Shown: positions 38,747-49,340 of the stretch, one piece after another | Layout: each line of letters begins with the position of its first letter | Position numbering within the stretch: the stretch's first letter is position 1 | Source: Pelargonium tetragonum | Lineage: Eukaryota > Streptophyta > Magnoliopsida > Geraniales > Geraniaceae | DNA: 64,000 bases | NCBI GenBank assembly: GCA_036897445.1 | Contig: JAYMTL010000017.1 | Span: forward strand, 1-64,000 | Reading direction: 5' to 3' | Notes under the pieces: generated by a model | Databases searched by the model: none | Told to the model about the DNA's origin: nothing | The model's input: the letters and a program-made list of their open reading frames with translations, nothing else | Position numbers and translations under genes: made by a program

Positions 38747-39141
38747 GAATAGCTAAGAAAAGTTCAACTTTCATACTCCACTCCGAAATAGGAACCTTAG
38801 AAACAGGAGCTGCTGCACCTTTTTATATTCCTGAGAAACAGGCTTCTTTACTCAATATGGGCTTACCTACAATCTCAATCCCTATTTACATGAAACTAAG
38901 TACTTTCCTATCTCCTCTGCGAATTTTGGGTACAAATCGTATAAAAGTTATACTAAAAAGGATTTTTCTTATACCTCTCTCAATCAAGACATACAATGTA
39001 GTGAGTTCTTACTTTCCGTATACTTTTTTCTATAAAGCCCCTAAACCTACCGGAATAGCTAAAAAGCAGGTAAACCCGAGTTTTTTAATAAACTTATGCA
39101 AATACCGACGGGGCCTATTAAAATTTATTAGACTTTTGTGA
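38747..39141 (+). other. Open frame of about 131 codons starting in a repeat, doubtful gene
   Basis: The frame is open from a stop near 38743 to the stop at 39139-39141; the first ATG is at 38857, giving 94 residues. The part before the ATG is the second STFIL-type module copy. The rest is hydrophobic and basic (Ile, Leu, Lys, Phe rich) with no recognised domain. Conservation of frame between the two module copies argues for a coding past, but there is no promoter, ribosome-binding site or known relative. Confidence 0.18.
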
Positions 39142-41095
39142 CTTTAACTGGCCTAAACTTAAGGAGCCCCTGTACAAGATTGAGATTAACAGAAGAGTAG
39201 AGCCCCACTTAGAGTATAGTTAACCCGATTGAGTCTAAAAACTAGACACCCGCTATTTTGCTGAGAAGGATCACATGTACCTATAATAAGAAAAGGGATC
39301 GAGGGAACCCTTTTGTAAACATTGTTGAAATAAATGAAAAATTTTTAGAGACAAATATAAAGTCTAACTAAACCCTCATTATGAAATGAATGAAGCAATC
39401 CAATCTTTTGCTAGTAAGAACCTCTTAGGAAAAACCCAACCCTTTGGTAAGGGACCCTAAAAATTCCTTTGATCAAACTATAGTAATGCAATCTTTACTT
39501 GTAACAGACTCCCAAATTCTACAAGAAAAGGACATATGTTCAAATCTAGCGTAACAGCCTCAAGAAAGACCCGGGGTTTCTCATTTGAATACGGAAAGTG
39601 AAGACGTTGACTTGAAAATCCCGGAATAGTATAAAGAAACGGTACCTTAGTAGTTTATATCCGGAGTCTCTTGTTTTTACTTCGAATTTGGTTAGGTCTA
39701 TTTCAAAAAGAATTTTCTCTTTTACTTTTCCAAAAGGGTTTTACTAGAATTCTTCGGAGCTTTTTCTTGCTTAGTTTAGTATAGGAAAACCCATTTTTAA
39801 AGGGTTTCCAGGATTAGTAGATTTGTATGGATAACTTATAATTGCTGGACTTAATGGGCTGCCGCTTAAAAAAATCTTTCAAGCTCTCTTATTTATAGTT
39901 TGATTCAAAAGTAAGAGGTTAAAAAGAAGAAATAGAAGGGAAATTCGGGAGCCATTAACGCGTTTCGACAAGGTTAGAGGAGTTGGTAAAGACTTATAAG
40001 GGCTCGTCTACAATCCCGCGTGTTAACTCAAAAAGAAAACCGGATTTTACTCGTAAGAAAGTCCGGAAGCAAAAAAGATTCAACTTGACTACCTTTTCAT
40101 TCTCTACCCTTACTTTAGAGTCCAGACGGATAGCTACAGAATACAGACAGTGTAAGAGTTCGAGTTCTCTCATATACTAAGCTACACTACTTAAAGGCTA
40201 AAGGAAGACTAGGGAATCCTTTTTAAAAAGCTCTGGGGCATATAAAACAATACATGAGTTCAAGTCCCGCAGTATACTCTAAGAAAGATAATAAAGATAT
40301 AAGAGAGCTTACCTACTCCTACTCAAAAGGGCAGTAAAGGCACTAGCTAAAAAGACAGAAAATTCCTGGGGTTCAATACCCTAGACTACCTTACAAAAAA
40401 TCCGGAATAGAAGACTCCAAAAGGATTATTAACAAAAAGAAACCAAAATTTTGTATTAGTAAAAACCTCTGTAAAAGCAAAGAACGCAAGGAAAAGGAAG
40501 ACTGTCTATATGATGACGCCCCCTTGCTCAGTACACCCCTAAACAAAGTCTATAAATTAACCCGTTTGGAAAATCTCTTTTCTACTAATATACCTGCATA
40601 GTCTTTTTTTCTGTTACTATAAAAGGAGCCCTGTTACTTGACCTTAATAAGACCCTAAGGAATAGCATTGACAAGAAAAAATGAATAAAAAGATCCAACT
40701 CTAACTAAACTCTTCCTCTCTATACCCCTAGCTTAAGCCTTAATTTAAAAGAGTATACCTTCCTTATACTTATAAAATCTAGATTAGAAAAAAAACATGT
40801 CTACAGGTGTGTTTATTGCAAACAAACTCTTTTAGCTCTTTACCTCCCAAACTACTCTTTTCTTCAGGTTGAGATATAGAAGCTGACTAGCTCCTTTGAC
40901 GAGGAATCTATTCATAAGACGGCCCCTGGGAGCTCTTATGAAATAAGGTGAGTCTGAAGAAAAAGCTCATTCAAGAGGATCTCATCTTGATAAAGAAGTC
41001 TCGGGGCATAAACTACCGAGGCTTTAATTATACACAGTTTGGCGTAAGCTTTTAGCACAAACGCTTCAGCTATATACTTTAAAAAATTTGGTAAC

Positions 41096-41703
41096 CTAGA
41101 GTTTTAGGGAACAGCGTGGTGAAAAGTAGGAGTAGTGGGGCTTACTATAAGCCGAAGCTTCTTTACGCTTATTGGAATTTCCCTCTAAAAAAATGACCAT
41201 TAAGCTCAATCTACCCAGGATATCCCCTACTAAAAACTGGACTAGGGGAAGCTCATGCAATTTCTGAATCAACGGGCGTTGTCTACAAGACATCTCCGGG
41301 CCAGGACTAGTATAAACTACGAGAATTTCCATATTTGGATGGGCACCGGAGCTTGGCACTGTGATGAACCATCTCCCTCCAGAGGTTTCAGTTTCGCATC
41401 AATCCTAGGATGCTGGAATTCATCAAAGGACACGAGGAGTACTTTGCGGAGGAATTAGGGCTATTAATGCCTAAATACCCGGTTTCATTGAGTGTAAGTT
41501 ATCTTCATAAGGAACTGCGTAGCTACCTTCACAGGGTCTTCCAAACCTCTATCTTTTTCTTTTCGGGAAAGCTAGTAGGGATTTTATTGAAAATACTGCA
41601 GAGACCCCGATTCGAGCAAGAGGTCGCCGAGACATACAAGGGGTTTGATCCGTATTTGACTTTCTACACGTTAGGGGAAGAATTTACAGGGCTGGATTAT
41701 TAA
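41096..41703 (+). other. Cluster of overlapping open frames, possible gene remnant
   Basis: Three frames of 67-97 codons overlap here: 41255-41458 and 41410-41703 on the + strand, and 41096-41359 on the minus strand. The stretch is somewhat less AT-biased than its surroundings, and the 41410 product (MLEFIKGHEEYFAEELGLL at its start) looks more protein-like than most, with an acidic N-terminus, a hydrophobic middle and a charged end. The second + frame begins inside the first with a 49-base overlap in another frame. I do not recognise either product. It could be the broken end of a gene or a chance cluster. Confidence 0.22.
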
Positions 41704-42722
41704 CCTTTCACGAGCGAGATATAGTCAGAAGTCTTCTTCTCTTTGCTACCCCCGAAGGTATCTCTCGGCGTCTCTATTTTCCTGGGGTATTCTTGTTGTT
41801 TTTTTACCTATCTTGTTTTTTATAGTAAAGGGCTTTAAATAGTAGGGCACTCCTTTTTTTATATAACTAAAGAAAAAGGGTACAGTAAAATCTACTCGCA
41901 TGAACTAAATATGCAAAACTTTATCGCTCTAGGAAGAAGATTTTCTTAAGTTTCCGGGCATTTTTCAGAAGGGACCCCTTGATGAGGGATATAAGAAAAA
42001 GTTAAGTCTTAAAAAAACTCAGATCTCTGCTTCTATATTTAATCTATTTTCGCCGCTCTACCAAGTCAAATAAAAAACCGAAAAAGTGCAGATCTTCTCT
42101 ACTCTAAGGGAACTCCGGGGTGTATAAATTACTAGTTTCTAACAAAAAGAAATCTCATTGCACGGGGATCCTTTGATAAATTATAAAAAAGGATCCTGGT
42201 CGACAACACTTTTTATATAGAATATCCTTGAATCTGTACCTTTCGGGGTCTAAACTAAATCGGGATAATACAAAATGAATTTACGCCTTGGAGTAGATAC
42301 AACATTTTGAAATCAGGCTTACAAGCACAAGTGGGAATCCCATATCTTTTTATTGTAGAAAAAAAATTTATTGATCTACTTATATTAGAAGCAACAAGCA
42401 CTCCAAAGCTTTAAAAGGAAAGACTCAATATGAAATGAAAGGTTTTACCCCGTAGAAGGTTTTCGCATTATGTTATGTATATGTAGTCAAAGTCCTTTAT
42501 AATCCTGGATTCGCTTATAATTTATACATAAATCCCAGGCTATAAAAAATCAAAGTTTTCTCCTCCCAAAAGTTAACTTATAACCCCCGGGTAAAAAGAT
42601 AAGTAGATACTGTAGGCGTTTATGGCGAATAATTCCATTAACGTTGTATAGAGCGTTTGGTTACTTCTACATTTTCTAGTGGGATCCCTTTCTTTTTTGG
42701 TAACTAAACTTTGTGTGCACTC

Positions 42723-42740
42723 CTCTTAAGATCTTAAGAG
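42723..42740. other. Perfect 18-base palindrome
   Basis: CTCTTAAGATCTTAAGAG reads identically on both strands and can form a cruciform or a very tight hairpin. Neighbouring bases do not extend the symmetry, and no gene lies beside it. Confidence 0.7.
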
Positions 42741-45160
42741 CCCCGGAACTCCAGATCTTTCTAAAAAAAAGTTTATCATAGAGCAGGAGCTGGGAGTTTC
42801 CTCTAATTAGACACTGTAGAAGCTTTTGCTTTAGAGTTACGAATATCAAGAAGGCTGCGAATAGGTTTTAATACAACACAAACCAATTTTACTTGACGAG
42901 GATCTTGTATTCTTGTGTATTAAGAGTTTGGGCGAAGCTAGTCAGTATAGACCTTTATCAATATCAATCAGGTTCGTAGAAATTGAACTGTCCTTTTTGC
43001 GTTATCTGCTAACCACGAAGCATATACTCTCAATATTTGTTAGTCACAATCACTCCCTAGCGCTTAACTTTATAGAAACAAGGAACTTCCTAACTGAAAT
43101 TGAAATAAGAGGTATTCTATACAGAGTGATTCGTATCAAAGAGTCGTTAGCTGAGGTAACTCGAACCAGGCCTTTTTCGTTTCGGTTGAAGTGAAATGCT
43201 TTAATAGATACTCGTAGAGTCTTAACAGTAGGTAGTAGTTGAGGTCTAAATTTCCTGCGCTTTTACTTGCGAAACAGGGTTCTGGTAGTTAAGTATAGCG
43301 TATTCTTCTAGCTAATATTTACTTTATTTCATTTACCTGTGGATCAAACAAGCAGAAAGGCAGCTATTTTTAAGGAATTGTACTAAGGCTCCGCGCAGTT
43401 ATACAGCTACATAGACTTAAAATCTTCTTATAAGTATAGTAGATGTTTGTTAGAGGGGCCTATACTTAAAAAAGTTTAAGTAATAAAAAAGAAAATAAGA
43501 GTAGAACCTTAAATTAAGGAGTTCCCTCTCGAGAATTTTTCTTAGGTAAGGCTAGTACACGGGGTTAGGGCTTGGTGTAATTCCTTAATTTTTGTAAAAA
43601 AACTTAGGGATATATTCTAGTAAACCTTTACAGTCCACTTTTTCTTACTGAAAACTAAAAAAAAAATTTCTTTTAAACAACGTGGTATCTAAACAAAGGA
43701 ATTCTTATAATAATAAGAAGTTCTCGAATGGACTAGCTCTTTCTAACAGTAAAAAGAGGGGCTCTGACTCTGATGTAAAGAATCGAGCTGAGAATTCAGA
43801 TTTTTCCACCAGGTATCCTTTCTACTTGTAATTAATGTATAGCGCTTGCTTATAGGGAATCCTGTACCCCTGTAGGTCAGACAACTTCTTGGGCATGCAA
43901 AATTATTACTCATTCTAAACCGAGACCGGGGCTCACCCAGGCAGGTACGGCAAAAGACCCCCCCCAGTATAAAATTATTTAGCTGATACTTTTACTCGCG
44001 GCAAGGTTTAATACTATTAAATGAAGTAATTTAAGGAGGCTTTTTCATTATATGGACTTCCCAGAGATAAAGTGAAGTACTCTTTATATTCAGTAAATAA
44101 ATATAGATTAGGTACTCATACTATACGTTACTTGTTTTATTGTAGTTAGCTTTCATCAAGTTACTTAACCGGACTCCCAGAGTTCCCTTATCATATTGCC
44201 TTAGAGTTGTAAGTAAGGAGGGCAAGTAAGAAACGGGCTTTTAAAGCATTTTTATCAAGTGTTCTTAGTCTTTTATTTTAAGAAAGGGAAGGCGCGGGTT
44301 CACTTGACAGCTACAGCAAAAGGCTTCTACCTAAGTTACGCGATTTCAGACGAATTAGCTACATCCTTTCCTTTAGTAAAACGAAAGTAGTGCACAAGTG
44401 CTTTTTTTAGTTATTATTACCCCATAAAAAGCCTCCTTAAATTATTACGTTTATCCCCTTAATACCTACAAAAAAGAATCGAAGTTGAATTCTTACGGAA
44501 TAAAGATTTTGACTATATATATAATTTTTCTTCTGCCCTTAGATAATTCTTATATATCATATCGGTATAAATCTATGAGATATTAATGAAACCTTTTAAA
44601 TAAAATAGAGCAACCCTACTTTGTCTGCAAGGTTAGGAGTGTCATCATAAGAAAAAAATCATTCTTGGTAAGTGTTAGCACAAAAAAAAGAAGGCGTATT
44701 TCCTTATAGAGAGTTTATAACAATTGATTAAAACAAAGATTTTTAGAGCCGGAATCCCCTTTATTTAGAGTTGAGGTAGCTCGTATCCCCTAATCAAGCT
44801 TATGAAAAGAGGGGAGCTGCATTTTAGTCAAAAGAGTCTAGGTAGAGCTCTCAGAAAGGAAGGTTGAGAAGTAGTAGATTTTTGGGGTCTGTATTATTAG
44901 GGAGTTGTGGGTATAGGAGTTTTCTAAAAGCAGGTGACAGGGAATTCTGTTTCAGTAAATAAGATAAAATAGGCTATAAAGTTTTGTTTCTTTCTTTTTA
45001 GGGTATTGGGTTCCAAGGATATGGATTTCCCTTCTATTGTTTTCCAAAGTAGATTCTTAAAATTCAATCGACCAAAAGATATGTAAAAAGTTTGTTTCCT
45101 GGACAGAAATTAGAAATTTTCAGTTTCCTTTTCTTAATGTATAGTTTGGGTTCCTTTGAT

Positions 45161-45496
45161 CTATCTTCCTTTTTTGACGGGAAAGTCTTTCATTAAAAGT
45201 AAGGATTTGTTTCCAATTCTAAGACGGGTAGGGAGTGCAAGGGTTTTCTTAGCTATTGGAAGGGGTTTACTAAGTTTCTTAGGCTTAATAAGAGGGCTGC
45301 TGTAGGAACTCAAGTCTTCCCAGTTAAATAAAGAAGTAGGGGTACGGAAAGAGAGTTTAAACGAAGGAGTCTTTTCGTATAGAGAGTCTTTACTGAACAG
45401 GGCTCTCTTTACAAAGCCACTAAATTGAAAAGAGGTGAGGTCTATCTCTAAGAATCTTTTGGAGAAGCCGGGGTTTAGGAATTTGAGGTAATCCAA
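45161..45496 (-). other. Open frame of 111 codons ending in the KDFPVK module, doubtful gene
   Basis: The product is basic and Ser/Leu/Lys rich, and ends GNKSLLLMKDFPVKKGR. That C-terminus matches ANKSLPVFKIEDSPTK of the 51.2 kb copy and the C-terminal part of the 149-codon frame at 32.1-32.5 kb. Two of the longest frames in the window thus carry the same peptide in the same frame. I see no known domain, no clear start signal and no gene context. Confidence 0.2.
45172..45215 (-). repeat. KDFPVK-type repeat module, copy 6 (minus)
   Basis: On the minus strand the core is GAAAGACTTTCCCGTCAAAA, preceded by GGAAACAAATCCTTACTTTT, the best preserved left half of any copy. It reads GNKSLLLMKDFPVKK without interruption. 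Confidence 0.65.
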
Positions 45497-46055
45497 GTGA
45501 ATTTTTTGTTAAATGATAGGAAGACCCTTGAACTAGAATACAAGGAAGTCACAAGAAAGTAGTGGATAGTCTTTATAAGGTATAAAAAGGGATAACCCGA
45601 GTTGTAAAGTAGGTCATTTTTATAAGGATTTCCTTTATTGGTTGGATAGAGAGACTTCAGTAGGCGGGTTCTATAAAGTACGGTAATATATCAGTCTTAA
45701 AATGTGAGTTGTATCCAAGACTCGAACGCGGGGCTTCCGTCAAAAGGTTGAGGCAAGGTCCCTCAGAATCTCTTTGTTGTAGAAGCCAGTTCCTAGATAG
45801 GAATTTGAGGCAATCCAAGGTTTTAGGCTCTAATGGGCGGGGAATATACTATAAATAAAGTCAAAATCAGTCTAAGGGTCTAGCTGATTTCTTTATTGAT
45901 AGGCTTTAGGGTTTCAGGGGTATTCTCAGGCTTTTAGGAAGTTTTTGGGTAGGAAAGCAGGCCAGTAAAGAAAAGGGGTGGGATGTTGGCTGGCTATATA
46001 GAGTTCCAGGTATCCACTTTTGAGTCTCTAAAAAAAAGAGAAGAGCCTATCAAAG

Positions 46056-46165
46056 CTTGTTCTTCGATTGACAGGGAGTTTGTGGGTAGTCAGATCAGAG
46101 GGTCTTTGAGTTTCTTTGGATCCGAACCTGCTACTTTCCTAATCTGTCAAGTTTTGGGTTATTAA
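46056..46165 (+). repeat. DREF/VGSQ-type module, copy E
   Basis: It reads SSIDREFVGSQIRG in an open frame of 60 codons (45983-46165), comparable with AERDKEFIGSQKR at 46.99 kb. At the DNA level GACAGGGAGTTTGTGGGTAGTCA matches GACAAGGAATTTATAGGTAGTCA with purine transitions and one transversion. The product is not recognised. Confidence 0.55.
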
Positions 46166-46975
46166 GGGGGTCAAGGTAAGAATGTCTAAAATTTATAAGA
46201 GAGCCCCTTTGTTTCATAGGACGAATATTAGAAGGAATAGGTATGAAAAGGTTCTTAAGTGAAGTAGGGCTCCTGGAGTATGATATGATACGCAAGAAAA
46301 AAGGGTACATAAAAGTCATAATCAGTTGGTTTGGTTATAAGGGTTTCCAATAGAATATAAAATGATAGGAAAAGTTTAGTTTTTTCTTATGGGGTTGAAC
46401 CCTTGATTTTCTATTATATTCCCCTTTTCTTTTCAAGAGATAGTTGAGGAATTCTGCATCTATCTAGGATCAAAGCTTCTAAAAAGCAATCAAGTAAAGC
46501 CTTACAATTTACAGTCTAAGCTAGAGTCTTCTAATCTAATTTCTAACAAGTTAAGTTGTAGGGGGTCACAAGGAATATCTTGATTATGAGAGTCCCAAAA
46601 TAGAATTTATAGCAAGTAAGCTTTCAAGAAAGTAGGATCCCAGTTCCTTTTTAGCGTTTCTTGATGAAATTCCTTTCTTAATGTCAAAATTAGCGTGTTC
46701 CTGAATAGTAGTTTGAGTGAATTTACAGTTTAAGGGTTTCATAACTATATTAAAAAAGGATGCTTTTCTCGTCAGTGAGGTTTTGAGTAACTGCATCTTA
46801 TAGCTTCAGGTTAAATAGCTCCAGTGAGTGATGAAGTCAGTCAGGTCACAAAGAACCTTTTCAAGGGTTTCCGAGTCTCAAGATATTTTATTGAAAGTCA
46901 GAAGTTTCCTGTCAAAGTCTAGAAAGAGAGCTCCTTGGGTAATAAGGGGGTCCTATTTTATTTAGGGGACTCCTT

Positions 46976-47125
46976 GATATGTTAGTTGCTGAACGAGACA
47001 AGGAATTTATAGGTAGTCAAAAGAGGTTGAGTTCGTTTCTTGAGTTTAGTAAGTCTAAATTGAAAAAGAGAATAAGGAGATGGGTGGATTTCCTGGTTTT
47101 ACCTATCAAATGTGGGATTAGACCT
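46976..47125 (+). repeat. DREF/VGSQ plus DFLVLP modules, copy C
   Basis: One frame from an ATG at 46978 stays open for about 53 codons and contains both modules: AERDKEFIGSQKR and then WVDFLVLP. Copy A at 27.75-27.90 kb has the same two modules in the same order and at similar spacing, but frame-disrupted. This is the longest uninterrupted reading of the two together. A reverse copy of the CTGACTACCTATAAA part is present at 48969-48983. Confidence 0.6.
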
Positions 47126-48164
47126 CTTTGGAGTTGCTGAATATGTCAAGTTTTCTCCTAGTTAGTAAGGGGCGGGGGTAACCATAACAACGAATAACGA
47201 AGCCCTTTCTAGGTCAGTCTCTTTACTTTAATCGGCAGAATACCAGTTGATATAGTAGGAGCTTCTACAAGGATCTGTGCAAGAAGTACGAGGTAAACAG
47301 GGCCCTCTTTTTCTATTAGTTGAGTTCATAGGTCGTTTGAGTCTGTTCTGTAAACTCTGGATCCAGGGTAGGGTAGAAATTTTGTTAGAGTGTTCTAGAT
47401 AGAATAAGAAAAGAAAGCAGTATATTGATATTGGAAGGTTTGTCAGTAAGCCGTGGTTTTTTTTAGATCTTTATATAGGAGTACTTTCCAATAAAGACTC
47501 AAGAGTTTGTATAGATAGATTCGGGATTGCAAAAAAAAAAAAATGAAAATAAAAGATAGAGATTTCCCAGTTTCTGAACTAAGGGTGCTTTGGGATCTGA
47601 ACCTTTTTTTTTTGATTTGACTGACTTCTAGTTTTCTAAGTCAAGTCATTCAAAAGAAAGGTAGTTTTGGTAAACAGGTTAAATGGGGAATAGCTCTAAG
47701 TCTAAAAGGTATGCGTGTTCGGAGGATTCTCTTTTTCAAAACGTAGTACTTTTGCTAGTATATTAATCCTACTTTTCTGTTTGATTTGAAAGAAAATAGG
47801 TAGATAAAGAGTTTTGGGTTAGCTGGGATTGATTAATGAAGCCCACCCTGTTCTGTATAAATAAGGGGATTCCCTAGTCTTAATATAATTTTAATATAAT
47901 ACTAAATACTAAGTTGTGCGATTAGGACTTTTTGAGTTTTTAGTTAGAGTGTTTTTCCAAAAAGTTTGTACTAACTAAATAGGAGTATATAGTCTTTATG
48001 GTAAGTAAGCTAAATAGCATATGCGTATTACCTGCTGTAGCTATTAGGTAGAATGCGTAGGTATACGGCGAGGGATGTTAGGGCTTTCGCACCTTAATAT
48101 ATAGGTGTTAGCTAGGTGCATTCCTATTGTCCTATGCAGTTTATTGATATAGAGGATAGGAGCC

Positions 48165-48320
48165 TAGGTACGTATCATAGTATATCCCCTACCGACTAAA
48201 TAGGAGGTCGTAGTATTGTATATTTTGAATAGAGAGAGCACTTTTAGTAAGCGCAACAGCTAATTCTTTCTTCTACTTCTTTGTGACCTTGACCTAGGCC
48301 CGGATTCTGCACGCCTGCTT
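48165..48320 (+). repeat. Hairpin/ATACTATC module, copy 3 (inverted)
   Basis: TATCATAGTATATCCC, ACCGACTAAA and AGGTCGT correspond, reverse-complemented, to the module at 35160-35290. The pairing potential is kept (CGAC with GTCG). The following CAACAGCTAATTC and TGACCTTGACC correspond to the other end of the module. Confidence 0.5.
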
Positions 48321-48519
48321 TATTTGTCTTAATTCTTTTGGCTAGATTTTTTCATTGACTTAGTCTTGTTGTACTCTGCCTTTAGCTATCCCACCTATAC
48401 TTGTAGCTAAGATTTTACCCTTCTTATTCTTCTTGTAGCCTTTTTACTGTATATTTGTATTGTAGTTATGGTTAGTCATGTAAGAAAGATAGTGTATATA
48501 CGCACTAGTTAAGTAATAG

Positions 48520-49340
48520 ACGTATTAGTTTGTTTTTATTGGCTTTGATTGGAAAGTCCTCAAAAGAGAGGAGTTGCTCCTGTAAAAGCTAAGGAGCTCA
48601 AAAAGGCCTACTTTTTATATAATTAGAATGTCAAATGCTGTTTACCGATTAACCCGGTTATTCGGACTATTTAGTAGTACCCATTTTGACTATCTTTCTT
48701 TTGAATGACTTTAGCGAGAAGAGATTCGCTCCTTGTAAAATAAGCCAGATCAGGAGTCGGAGGGGCGAGGAAAGAGCAAAACAAGCAACCACTTTAGATA
48801 CATCTGATTCAGTCACGTGGAACTAGAAAACCCGTTGAAGTAAAGGGAACTTTAATATAAAATAGAAAACCTTGTACGAGTCTATTAATTAATTAATGGC
48901 ACAGAGAAAAACTAGCTAACTGAAAACAACAGGCTAAGAAAGTAACAGTAATCCCCCACTCTTTCCCTCTGACTACCTATAAAGCCCTTGCCTAATGAAG
49001 CAGCAGCCTCTAAATAAAGGAAAACAAAGGACCTCCTTATCTTTCTCCTTGGATTTCAGACCTTTTGAGGAGTTTGACATCTATAGCCCTCATTTTCTTT
49101 CAAACCCGAGACTCTATTATCTTAGTGGAAACATGGATTCCTAGAGCTACACACCCTCTAACCTATTCTTGGTCAGTTTTCGTAGCTACAGCACCTTTAC
49201 TAGTTCTTACACTTTTTTTCTTTAAACTCATACACACGTACTCAACTCATTTCTTGCCTCAGATTGATTTACGGATCTAGTTAAATGAATAAGGAGTTTT
49301 CTTATCAATCAATCTATAAAGAAAGCGGATCCTTTTAAAG
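48520..49340. repeat. Short A/C-rich repeat domain and switch zone
   Basis: The skew flips from G/T to A/C near 48.6-48.75 kb and back near 49.35 kb. A KDFPVK-type copy lies at 48541-48582 on the minus strand (AGGACTTTCCAATCAAAG), and an inverted DREF-type piece (CTGACTACCTATAAA) at 48969-48983. A 71-codon + frame at 49065-49280 is hydrophobic and unrecognised. TTAATTAATTAATGG near 48887 is a simple repeat. Confidence 0.45.

Larger units (their letters stand above)
30640..39150. repeat. A/C-rich repeat domain
   Basis: The + strand is strongly C over G across 8 kb, reversing the skew of the preceding domain. It holds repeat modules in the orientation opposite to those of 27.4-30.6 and 45-48 kb: KDFPVK-type copies at 32.86, 36.74 and 37.02 kb, TATCTAGA tails at 36.83, 37.11 and 37.92 kb, the hairpin/ATACTATC module at 31.3 and 35.2 kb, and STFIL-type copies at 37.56 and 38.76 kb. 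Purine-rich stretches (33.1-33.4, 35.0-35.2 kb) resemble those of 61.6-63.1 kb. The skew switch near 30.6-31.0 kb is abrupt. No gene is recognised. Confidence 0.55.
39150..44780. other. Compositionally neutral AT-rich spacer
   Basis: The strand skew of the previous domain stops near 39.2 kb and the sequence resembles the 1-25 kb spacer. The only stretch with a coding look is 41.1-41.7 kb, listed separately. A frame at 42913-43194 (93 codons, + strand) gives an unrecognised product. A C-run of eight lies near 43966, and an 18-base palindrome at 42723-42740 is listed separately. No tRNA is seen; a T-arm-like word at 40262 has no partner stems. Confidence 0.5.
44780..48520. repeat. G/T-rich repeat domain
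   Basis: The + strand is again strongly G over C. It carries an inverted KDFPVK-type module (45.18 kb), DREF/VGSQ-type modules at 46.06 and 46.98 kb, a DFLVLP-type module at 47.08 kb, a TATCTAGA tail (minus, 47.39 kb) and the inverted hairpin/ATACTATC module at 48.17-48.32 kb. A pyrimidine-rich tract occupies 48.30-48.48 kb. A TAATATAATTTTAATATAAT direct repeat lies near 47880. The module orientation is opposite to that in 30.6-39.1 kb. No gene is recognised. Confidence 0.55.

Noticed and set aside
43966-43973. Run of eight C residues, considered as a possible sequencing join or regulatory site
   Set aside because: A single homopolymer run without context; no further evidence.
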